Shown here: piece after piece, positions 1-6,342 of the stretch
Position numbering within the stretch: position 1 is the first letter of the stretch
How the letters are laid out: the number at the start of each line of letters is the position of its first letter
DNA from: JAWWBG01 sp033721095
Lineage (GTDB): Bacteria; Actinomycetota; Nitriliruptoria; Nitriliruptorales; Nitriliruptoraceae
Direction of reading: 5' to 3'
DNA: 10,536 bases
Assembly (NCBI GenBank): GCA_033721095.1
Contig: JAWWBG010000081.1
Coordinates: forward strand, 1-10,536
Translations under genes and position numbers: made by a program
Notes under the pieces: generated by a model
The model's database searches: none
What the model saw: only the letters and a program-made list of their open reading frames with translations
Told to the model about the DNA's origin: nothing

Positions 1-943
1 CCAGACCGCCGACGACGGCGCCGGGCATCGAATCCAGTCCCCCGAGCACGGCCCCCGTGAACGCCGGGATCAGGAACGTGCTCGTCATGAGCCCCGGTGA
101 CAGGGCTTCTCCGGCGCCCGCGGCGAGGACACCGGCCACGGCTGCCAGGGCGCCGGCAGCGGCCCAGGCGGTCATGGCCATCGCCTGGACGGAGATGCCG
201 TGCAGCGAGGCTGCGAAGGGCTCCTGCGCCGTCGCCAACAGGGCCACACCGGCTGGCGTCCGGAAGAACAGCGCCAGGAGCACCGCAGCGATGGCGAGCA
301 CCAGGACGATGACCAGCGTGTGCCACTGGATGGTCGTGGTGCCGAAGAACGTCAACGGCGTTTCACAGACGTCGCCCTCGCCGCCGGACAGGCACGGCGC
401 GTTGTCGATGAAGCGCGGGAACTTGCGGATGCGCGCCTCGAAGAAGAGGATCTCGGCCTGCGTGAACAGCAGCGCCACGCCCGCCGTCGCCACCAGCGAG
501 ATCACCGGTGATGCGTCCTGGAGGCGCTTGATGACCACCCAGTAGACGCCAACGGCGAGCAGCGCACCGACGAGGATCGCCACGATGGTCCAGCCGAACA
601 GCTCGAGGCCGCTGATCAGGGCGGGATCCAGTTCCTTCTCGAGCAGACCGGCGCTCTCGAGACCCGGCAGCGTGCGCGTGTGGCCGCGGGCGAGCAGGAT
701 CATCAGCACGATGAAGGCAGGGATCGTCCCCAACTCGCCCTGGGCGAAGTTGAGAACTCCCGTGGCTCGGTACACCAGCACGAGGCCGAGACCGACGAGC
801 GCGTAGATCGCGCCGGATTGCAGGCTGTTGGCGAAGGCCGCCAGGAGGCTCACGCCCTCGGCGAACACCTGGATGGCGATCAGCCCGAGGACGCCCACCA
901 CGAGAGCGGCACGGGTCAGCAGTCGCTTGGTCGAGGCCTCCAC
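1..943 (-). CDS. livH: LivH-type branched-chain amino acid ABC transporter permease (3' end outside window)
   Basis: This is an inner-membrane permease of the LivH family, which with LivM forms the channel of ABC importers for branched-chain amino acids, amides and related compounds. Reading from a GTG at 943 gives 314 residues without a stop, running off position 1. The hallmark stretch is at residues 44-72: GAIYALVGLGLVLVYRATG followed by LNFAQGE. The later TAGVALLFTQ (153-162), TPAGVALLATAQEP and FLIPAFTGAVLGGLDSMPGA blocks also fit the family. Membrane segments are visible near residues 13-28, 41-58, 71-85, 119-138 and 146-167, with more further on. Two loops look longer than usual, about 86-117 and 169-201; the second has cysteines at 184 and 193. 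LivH proteins are usually about 290-310 residues, so this one is enlarged. The start lies 11 bases after the stop of the binding-protein gene. I see no good Shine-Dalgarno sequence, so the start is moderately certain. The true substrate cannot be told from sequence. Confidence 0.94.
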   Translation of the reverse strand, partial: MEASTKRLLTRAALVVGVLGLIAIQVFAEGVSLLAAFANSLQSGAIYALVGLGLVLVYRATGVLNFAQGELGTIPAFIVLMILLARGHTRTLPGLESAGLLEKELDPALISGLELFGWTIVAILVGALLAVGVYWVVIKRLQDASPVISLVATAGVALLFTQAEILFFEARIRKFPRFIDNAPCLSGGEGDVCETPLTFFGTTTIQWHTLVIVLVLAIAAVLLALFFRTPAGVALLATAQEPFAASLHGISVQAMAMTAWAAAGALAAVAGVLAAGAGEALSPGLMTSTFLIPAFTGAVLGGLDSMPGAVVGGL

Positions 944-954
944 GGGAGCGAACC

Positions 955-2439
955 CTAGAAGGTCGAGCGGAAGTTGTAGGACTTGTACGTCTGGTACTGC
1001 TCGACGCCTTCGTCACAGTTGGCCCGGAGGACGTGCACGCCGCTCCCACCGAAGTGGTTCGCCTGCGTCCAGTTGATGTCCGGGAACACGTTCGTCTGGA
1101 CCGTCAAGGTTTCCATCAGCGCCCGCAGGTCCTCACGCGTGAGGTCGGTCGAGTTGTAGGCGGCTTCGTAGGCCTCGAAGACGCGATCCTGGATCTTCGC
1201 CAGGCTCCACAGGGCCAGCGCGATGTCGTCGTTGGGCTTGCCGAACTCCGCGGCCGCCTTGTTGAAGTCCGGGTCCAGCTCGTCGATCTTGTCGAGTGCC
1301 GGGAACGGCGAGAAGAACAGCCCGCCGTCCACCTGGGGGCACCCGGAGCCGAGGACGGCGTTGAGACCCATGCTGATGCCGACACCCACGTATTGGGGCG
1401 TGTCCGCCGTCTCCTCGGCGTACTTCTGGGCAAAGCCGATGTAGTCGACCGGGGAGGACAACACGTAGACGACCTCGACCCCGTTGGCGATGAAGTCATC
1501 ACGGACGGCAGTCCACCACGAGGTGTCGCCCTTGGTGTGGCGCGCGGTCTTGTAGTAGTTGAGGCCCTGCTCGACAACGCCTTCCTCCCAGCCCTGCTTG
1601 GCGTCCTCGAAATTCGGGGTCTGGGTGATGACGGCCGCCACCTTGGCATTGCCGAACTCGGTCTTGACGAATGCCGCGAGCAGCTTGCCCTGCTGGCGGT
1701 AGGTCATCGAGCCAGCGAAGTACCAGGGGTTGCTGGCCGTCTCGAGGCCGGCCTCGGTGACCCCCGGCGAGAAGTACGGGAAGCCGCTGACCCCCGCGAG
1801 GGCGCCGCAGGCCTGGATCTGGTCGGTGCCGCCGCCGCCGACGACCATGAAGTTGCGGCTGGCGAGGTCACGGCAGATGCCGCGGGCCGTGTTCGGGTCG
1901 TACTTGTCGTCGGCGAACTCGACCTCGACCTTCGTTCGGCCCAGCACGGTTTCGCCCAGCTTCTGGGTCTTCCAGAGCCAGTAGGTCTCGCCGGCCAGCT
2001 CGAAGCTCTTGGAGGGCAGTGGCGCAGCGCCCGTCACGGGAGCGTGGATGGCCACGTGGATGGTGTCATCGGTCACGCCCGTGCGGTCGCTGCCCGAGAG
2101 CGTCCAGACCTGGCCGCTGCCGCCGTCACCGCCACCGGTGCCGCCGTCACCGCCACCGCCGGCGCCCGGATCCACGACGCCGTCGCCGGACCCGCCGGCG
2201 CCCGGATCCACGACGCCGTCGCCGGCGCCGGGGTCGACGACGCCGTCTCCGGACCCGCCGTTGCTCGTTCCGGGACCGGCAACACCCCCGGAACCAGGGT
2301 CAGCCGGTCCGCCGACGCTGCCTCCACCCCCGCCGCCTTCCTCGGCGAGGACGACAACGCCCTCCTTGAGGCCGCATGCGGCCAGGACGACAGCGGCGCC
2401 TCCGGCGAGAGCAACCGCTCGAATCAGGTGGGACTGCAT
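955..2439 (-). CDS. ABC transporter substrate-binding lipoprotein, LivJ/LivK (Peripla_BP_6) type
   Basis: This is a 494-residue extracytoplasmic binding protein that should deliver its ligand to the LivH permease encoded next. The signal peptide ends in a lipobox LAAC (residues 19-22), so Cys22 would be lipidated and the protein anchored to the outer face of the membrane. Residues 35-109 are a glycine-rich linker with three DGVVDPGAG copies (65-73, 74-82, 86-94). The type I periplasmic-binding fold starts at about 118 with RTGVTDDTIHVAIHAPVTGA, typical of the family. It continues through VEVEFADDKYDP (171-182), GGGGTDQIQACGALAG (201-216) and FPYFSPGVTEA (220-230). Cysteines 189, 211, 367 and 475 could form disulfides. 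The ATG at 2439 is chosen because it has GGAG five bases upstream and gives a clean lipoprotein signal; the frame stays open to 2559 but that part has no signal character. It begins 25 bases after the preceding gene. The ligand is unknown: amino acids, amides, urea or aromatic acids are all possible. Confidence 0.93.
   Translation of the reverse strand: MQSHLIRAVALAGGAAVVLAACGLKEGVVVLAEEGGGGGGSVGGPADPGSGGVAGPGTSNGGSGDGVVDPGAGDGVVDPGAGGSGDGVVDPGAGGGGDGGTGGGDGGSGQVWTLSGSDRTGVTDDTIHVAIHAPVTGAAPLPSKSFELAGETYWLWKTQKLGETVLGRTKVEVEFADDKYDPNTARGICRDLASRNFMVVGGGGTDQIQACGALAGVSGFPYFSPGVTEAGLETASNPWYFAGSMTYRQQGKLLAAFVKTEFGNAKVAAVITQTPNFEDAKQGWEEGVVEQGLNYYKTARHTKGDTSWWTAVRDDFIANGVEVVYVLSSPVDYIGFAQKYAEETADTPQYVGVGISMGLNAVLGSGCPQVDGGLFFSPFPALDKIDELDPDFNKAAAEFGKPNDDIALALWSLAKIQDRVFEAYEAAYNSTDLTREDLRALMETLTVQTNVFPDINWTQANHFGGSGVHVLRANCDEGVEQYQTYKSYNFRSTF
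2119..2252 (-). repeat. Short tandem repeats encoding the glycine-rich tether of the binding protein
   Basis: Two sets of direct repeats lie inside the substrate-binding protein gene. A 29-base unit beginning GGCGCCCGGATCC (plus strand) occurs identically at 2161-2189 and 2197-2225, 36 bases apart. A diverged copy lies at 2224-2252, offset by 27 bases and sharing its end bases with the second. A 19-base unit beginning GCCGCCGTCACC occurs at 2119-2137 and 2140-2158, with a period of 21. All offsets are multiples of three, so copy-number changes keep the reading frame. They encode DGVVDPGAG and GGDGGTG-like units between the lipid anchor and the folded domain. Confidence 0.85.
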
Positions 2440-2444
2440 CGGGG

Positions 2445-2448
2445 CTCC
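2445..2448 (-). promoter_or_regulatory. Ribosome binding site of the substrate-binding protein gene
   Basis: The minus strand reads GGAG here, five bases before the ATG at 2439. It supports that ATG over the longer open frame that reaches back to 2559. Confidence 0.65.
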
Positions 2449-2464
2449 AGGGTCGGTCGGGGCA

Positions 2465-3802
2465 CTAGACCTGCGTGGGTCGATCGGGTCGGTTCGGTGG
2501 TCGCGACACGAGCTGCGCAAGCGCGCCGTCCTTCGTCGCTGTGACGACCACCTGTGCATTCAGGGAACGTTGCGTGAGGAACCAGCCGGCGGCGAACAGC
2601 AGCGCCATCAGGACCAGCCACCAGGCAGGGGTCGTGACCTCGACAGCGGCCGGCGTGGGGTCGACGACCGGGGGGGCTGCATCCGGTTGCTGGACCACCG
2701 GCGGCTGGGGCTGCGGATCTGCCGGTTGCGGGGCAGCCGGCGGCGGTGGTGCCACACCCGGCGACAGGGGCGTCGAGACGCTGGGGGGCGGCGGGGGCGG
2801 CGCCGGTGGGCCGGCGACCGCGATCTCGCTGGTCTCGATGGTTGCCTGCATCCCGGCCGGATCCAACACTGTCTGGAAGAAACTGGATGGGTCGGGGTCG
2901 CCGAACGCCAGGTTCTCCGCCGCCTGGTGTTGGAAGAAGAGTCCGTGGTTGGCAAGGCTCCCATCCGCCCAGGCCTGTGCGGCAAACGTCAGGTCGAAGC
3001 TCCAGGTGCCGGCTTCGGCGTCGTACACACCGTTGGCGCCCCGCAGGCAGTCGATCGCGTAGGGCGCGTCGGGCACGCTTCCGTCCGGATTCGCAACGAC
3101 GCCCTCGTCATTGCGCGGGATCTCGTCGTCGGGCAGCGCCTGGGGCGCCGGGCTGGCCTCGAAGGCCTTCGTGAGGGGACAGACCTCGATCCCCAGGCGG
3201 GTCTCGTCGTCGACCGGCGGGAAGCGGCCGTCCTCGTTCGCGAGGCCCTTGGACAGCTCCTGCTGGAAGACGCCGGGAAAGTCGTCGGTGTTCTGGATCT
3301 GGGCGAAGATCGCGAAGATCACCTGTCGGAACAGCGGCGAGCTGTAGTGATAGGTCGGCTGGGCCTCGGGGAGCGTCAGGACGTAGGAGTCGATCTGCTC
3401 ACCGAACGCAACGCTGGGCGTCTCGATCTTCATCGCCGAGGCGTACCGCTGCGCACCCGAGAAGACGGCGACCGCGAGCGAGTCCGGCGGGATTGGCTGC
3501 AACGGCAGTGGCTGTGCCTCCTCGTCGACCGTGCCCACGACGTCGGTGACACCCTGGCCGAGCTCGTCGGTCTCGTCGGGACAACCACCGATGACGATGC
3601 AGACGGCGACTGGCGGCACGCTCTCGGTCAGCGTGTCGGGGACGGCGTCCGAAGCGGGGTAGGCGTAGAGGGCCGTGTACTCCGGCTCGAGGTCGACGGT
3701 CTGGGCGCCCGCGGGACGTGGCCACACGACCAACGCCGCCCCGGCCAGGGCGAACAGCATCAGCAGGACGCCGAGGCGCCGCATGCGTGTGCCAACAACC
3801 AT
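2465..3802 (-). CDS. Exported protein of unknown function with proline-rich stalk and C-terminal membrane anchor
   Basis: I cannot name this 445-residue protein. It has an N-terminal signal peptide (basic RMRR, hydrophobic 10-26) with a likely cleavage site AGA|Q after residue 33. An extracytoplasmic region of about 295 residues follows, with cysteines at 68, 74, 208 and 252. A proline-rich stalk spans 331-383, a membrane helix about 393-410 (WWLVLMALLFAAGWFL), and a 35-residue cytoplasmic tail ends the protein. The segment WSFDLTFAAQAWADGSLANH (267-286) followed by GLFF resembles the closing strand of DNRLRE/CBM96-type beta-sandwich domains. VLTLPEAQ (141-148) would fit an earlier strand. 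This resemblance is from memory and weak. ATG 3802 is preferred over the in-frame ATG 3784 because only the former has a GGAGG upstream. It heads an apparent operon with the binding protein and LivH permease, suggesting a surface role linked to uptake of the same compound. A cell-envelope structural protein is an alternative. Confidence 0.85.
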   Translation of the reverse strand: MVVGTRMRRLGVLLMLFALAGAALVVWPRPAGAQTVDLEPEYTALYAYPASDAVPDTLTESVPPVAVCIVIGGCPDETDELGQGVTDVVGTVDEEAQPLPLQPIPPDSLAVAVFSGAQRYASAMKIETPSVAFGEQIDSYVLTLPEAQPTYHYSSPLFRQVIFAIFAQIQNTDDFPGVFQQELSKGLANEDGRFPPVDDETRLGIEVCPLTKAFEASPAPQALPDDEIPRNDEGVVANPDGSVPDAPYAIDCLRGANGVYDAEAGTWSFDLTFAAQAWADGSLANHGLFFQHQAAENLAFGDPDPSSFFQTVLDPAGMQATIETSEIAVAGPPAPPPPPPSVSTPLSPGVAPPPPAAPQPADPQPQPPVVQQPDAAPPVVDPTPAAVEVTTPAWWLVLMALLFAAGWFLTQRSLNAQVVVTATKDGALAQLVSRPPNRPDRPTQV

Positions 3803-3813
3803 CAGGTCCGTTT

Positions 3814-3818
3814 CCTCC
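3814..3818 (-). promoter_or_regulatory. Ribosome binding site of the exported stalk protein gene
   Basis: The minus strand reads GGAGG here, 11 bases before the ATG at 3802, slightly longer than the usual spacing. No comparable site precedes the alternative ATG at 3784, so this site decides the start. Confidence 0.6.
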
Positions 3819-3840
3819 CGGACTGCTGCCCGTCAACGAG

Positions 3841-3861
3841 TTCGACGGCGACGTCGTCGAA
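3841..3861. promoter_or_regulatory. Inverted repeat in the leader of the importer operon
   Basis: TTCGACG (3841-3847) and CGTCGAA (3855-3861) form perfect 7-base arms around a 7-base spacer. The centre is 49 bases upstream of the ATG at 3802, inside the 131-base gap between mpg and the exported-protein gene. It could be an operator for a dimeric regulator or a hairpin in the leader RNA. It has no T-run after it on the minus strand, so it is not a standard intrinsic terminator. GC-rich DNA often contains such motifs by chance, so this is tentative. The rest of the gap (3803-3933) shows the ribosome binding site but no convincing paired -35/-10 promoter. Confidence 0.3.
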
Positions 3862-3933
3862 ACCTGCCTGCGAGACGATGCTGCGCCTGGGTCCGACTCC
3901 ATCGCGTGGGGAGAGTCTACGGAGGGTGGCGCC

Positions 3934-4581
3934 TCACCGCCGCGCAGCAGCCGGATGTCGCCGATGCGGCGACACCTCCGGGACGTCGGCGATCCAGAAC
4001 CGCCAGGGGACGTCTGCTGCCTGACGAACGCCCGTTCGCGGCCCACGTCGGATCGCCCCCCGGTCCGGCTGCCAGCCGTCCTCCTCGAGCCGCAGGGACC
4101 CAGCCGGATCCAGCAGGTCACATCCGCTCCAGGCCCGATCGAGCCCCAGCGCCCGGGCCAGTCGACCCGGGCCGCGGGCGAGGTCGCGGTCAGTGCGGGT
4201 GCCGCGTCGGACCCGGGCCTCCTCGATGCCCTCCAGGATCACGGCTGCACGGAGCAGGACGGCCGCACCGACGCCCGCGGCCTCGCACGACACGTTCATG
4301 CAGTGGTGCATGCCGTACGTGAAGTAGACGTAGCTGTGGCCGGGTGGTCCGAACATGGGCTCGGTGGTCGGGGTCCTCCCCCGGGCGGAATGGCTGGCAG
4401 CGTCGTCCTGGCGGTACGCCTCGGTCTCCACGAGGCGGGCCCGGACACGCCCTCCGGGCAGCTCCGACGTGATCACGCATCCGAGCAGGCGCCGAGCGAC
4501 GTCCGGCGCCGGTGCGAACAGCGACGCACGGTCGACCGGGCGGAGGCTTCCGGGATGGCGCAGCGATGGCCCGTCGGTCAC
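3934..4581 (-). CDS. mpg: 3-methyladenine DNA glycosylase, AAG/Mpg family
   Basis: This 215-residue enzyme cleaves the glycosidic bond of alkylated or deaminated purines, starting base excision repair. By alignment from memory to human AAG, the key residues are present. VETEAY (51-56) carries the catalytic glutamate E54 (human E125) and Y56 (human Y127), and H64 in ASH matches human H136. YVYFTYGMHHCMN (84-96) supplies Y86, Y89 and N96 (human Y159, Y162, N169). R111 in VLLR matches human R182. RDLARGPGRLARALG (132-146) and the C-terminal PWRFWI (192-197) are family hallmarks, and the length is normal for bacterial members. The GTG start at 4581 overlaps the TGA stop of polX by four bases (GTGA). 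No good Shine-Dalgarno is seen, so translation probably depends on reinitiation after polX. From memory, mpg often lies just after argH in actinobacteria; here polX sits between them. Confidence 0.96.
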   Translation of the reverse strand: MTDGPSLRHPGSLRPVDRASLFAPAPDVARRLLGCVITSELPGGRVRARLVETEAYRQDDAASHSARGRTPTTEPMFGPPGHSYVYFTYGMHHCMNVSCEAAGVGAAVLLRAAVILEGIEEARVRRGTRTDRDLARGPGRLARALGLDRAWSGCDLLDPAGSLRLEEDGWQPDRGAIRRGPRTGVRQAADVPWRFWIADVPEVSPHRRHPAAARR

Positions 4582-6329
4582 TTCCCGGCCCGGACGGCAG
4601 CGGCCCAGTCAAGAAAGCGATCGACCGGCCACGTGTTGGCGACGAGGTCGGGTCCCAGGCCAGCCCGACGGGCCTGGCGGACCCCGTGTCGGTGGTTGTC
4701 CAGCTCCACGACCGCGTGGGCGTCGGTGGAGATCACGAACGTGACGCCGCGCGCCATGCCCTCCCGGATCACCTCGACCGGAGCGTCCAACCGCGCCAGG
4801 TTGCAGTTGATCTCCAGTGCGGTCCCCGTTTCGACAGCAGCATCGAGCACGGCGTCGATGTCGAGGTCGATGCCGGGGCGCGATCCGATCCTGCGACCCG
4901 TCAGGTGGCCGATGACGTTGATCGCGGGATTCCGCATGGCAGCGATCACGCGCCTGGTCTGCTCGGCAACCGGCCGCCGGAAGTGGCTGTGCACGCTGGC
5001 GACGCACCAGTCGAACGTCTGGACGAACCCGGGGTCGTAGTCGACGGAGCCATCGGCGTCGATGTTGAGCTCGACGCCGTGGAGCAGGCGAATGTCGGGA
5101 TGGTGCTCCTGGAGCGTCCGCAGCTCGCCTCGCTGCTGCTTCATCCCGGCCTTGCTGACACCGTTGATCGACAGGTCCTCGGCGTGATCGGTGAACGCCA
5201 GGTACTCCAGCCCGCGAGCGAGCGCGCCCTCGATCATGTCGGTCATGGGCTGGGTCCCGTCGCCGGACCAGTCCGAGTGGTCGTGGAGATCACCCTTGAG
5301 GTCCTCGACGGCAAGCAGGTCCGGGAGCCTGCCAGCCTCGGCTGCTTCGATCTCCCCGGTGTCCTCCCGCAATTCGGGTGCGATCCACGGCAGGTCCAGG
5401 GCCGTGTAGACGTCCTCCTCGCGCTTGCACCGGATGGGGCGCTTGCGGCGGCTGCCCTCCGTCGGGGCCAGCTCGTACTCGTTCAGCGTCAGGTGCCGAT
5501 CGAGGGCTCGTTGGCGCAGCCGGATGTTGTGGGCCTTCGAGCCCGTGAAGTAGACGAGTGCACAGCCCCACTCGTCAGCAGCGACCACCCGCAAATCGAC
5601 CTGGAGGCCGTCACGAGTGACAACGGAGGACTTCGTCGCTCCCCTGGCGAGCACGCTGTCCACGTCATCGAAGCTGACAAAGGCGTCCATGACGGCCGCA
5701 GCGTCCGTGGAGACCACCAGGATGTCGACGTCGCCGATCGTCTCGCGGAAGCGGCGCAGTGAACCGGCGTACTCGGCGCGTTCGACGACGTCGAGTCCTC
5801 GCAGATCGTCGACCAGCCGTTCGGCGGCACGGTGGGCCTTCGCGATCGGAAACCGCTGCTCCTTGGAGCTCAGGCCGAGCTTGTCGATGGCCTCCCGCAG
5901 GTTGTGGGCGGTCTTCTCCCCCATGCCGGGGAGGTCGGCGATCGACCCGTCCTCGAGCGCGGCGCGGAGGCCGTCGAGATCGACGACGCCGAGCTCGGAC
6001 TCGAGCAGGGCGACCCCCTTGGGCCCGAGGCCGGGGACCTTGAGCAGGGCGACCTTGCCGGCCGGGTGCTTGGCACGCAGCTCCTCGAGCTTGTCGATCG
6101 TGCCCTGCTCCACCGCCTGGCGAATCTTGGCGGCCGTCGACCTGCCGATGCCCTTGATGTCGGCCAGCTGCGAGGCCGACAGTGCGCTCACGTCGCGACC
6201 GAGGGTCTCCACGGCCCGGGCGGCGTTCTCGTAGGCCCGGACGCGAAAGGCCTGGCGCGACTGCTCGTCGATCTCGGTGAGCGTGGCGAGCTCCTTGAGG
6301 AGCCGGACGACGTTCTCGTTGGCGCGCAC
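4578..6329 (-). CDS. polX: Family X DNA polymerase with C-terminal PHP domain (PolX)
   Basis: PolX is a monomeric repair polymerase that fills short gaps; its PHP domain gives nuclease activity in characterised bacterial members. The 583-residue length matches the family (about 570-580). Helix-hairpin-helix motifs are seen at IKGIGRSTAAKI (58-69), VPGLGPKGVALL (98-109) and LPGMGEKTAHNL (133-144). The nucleotidyltransferase motif GSLRR (189-193) is followed by DVD, and the catalytic aspartates are D200, D202 and D245. The PHP domain begins at DLHDHSDWSGDG (347-358). It appears to keep all metal ligands: H349, H351, D357, H382, E420, H447, H475, D536 and H538. Both activities should therefore be functional. 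The GTG at 6329, 13 bases after the argH stop, gives VRANENVVRLLKELA, a typical N-terminus. The frame continues upstream to 6515 but only as a shadow of argH. The 3' end overlaps mpg, consistent with a shared repair role. Confidence 0.97.
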   Translation of the reverse strand: MRANENVVRLLKELATLTEIDEQSRQAFRVRAYENAARAVETLGRDVSALSASQLADIKGIGRSTAAKIRQAVEQGTIDKLEELRAKHPAGKVALLKVPGLGPKGVALLESELGVVDLDGLRAALEDGSIADLPGMGEKTAHNLREAIDKLGLSSKEQRFPIAKAHRAAERLVDDLRGLDVVERAEYAGSLRRFRETIGDVDILVVSTDAAAVMDAFVSFDDVDSVLARGATKSSVVTRDGLQVDLRVVAADEWGCALVYFTGSKAHNIRLRQRALDRHLTLNEYELAPTEGSRRKRPIRCKREEDVYTALDLPWIAPELREDTGEIEAAEAGRLPDLLAVEDLKGDLHDHSDWSGDGTQPMTDMIEGALARGLEYLAFTDHAEDLSINGVSKAGMKQQRGELRTLQEHHPDIRLLHGVELNIDADGSVDYDPGFVQTFDWCVASVHSHFRRPVAEQTRRVIAAMRNPAINVIGHLTGRRIGSRPGIDLDIDAVLDAAVETGTALEINCNLARLDAPVEVIREGMARGVTFVISTDAHAVVELDNHRHGVRQARRAGLGPDLVANTWPVDRFLDWAAAVRAGK

Positions 6330-6342
6330 TCGCTCGGCCCGC

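Noticed and set aside
363..1049. A 228-codon minus-strand frame over the left end
   Set aside because: It is out of frame with the LivH permease, whose hydrophobic segments and LNFAQGE motif are read in another minus frame from 943.
2119..2252. Repeats considered as a CRISPR-like or noncoding array
   Set aside because: Offsets are multiples of three, there are no regular unique spacers, and the units encode an in-frame Gly-rich linker.
2440..2559. Upstream extension of the binding-protein frame
   Set aside because: The added 40 residues are Arg/Ser-rich and would bury the lipoprotein signal peptide.
3831..3836. Candidate -35 box (TTGACG on the minus strand) upstream of the exported-protein gene
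   Set aside because: No acceptable -10 sequence follows at 16-18 bases; that position falls at the ribosome binding site.
2009..4024. A 671-codon plus-strand open frame opposite the binding-protein, exported-protein and mpg genes
   Set aside because: Its start is a low-complexity Pro/Ser stretch mirroring the Gly-rich repeats, and the rest has no recognisable family. It is a shadow of the minus-strand genes.
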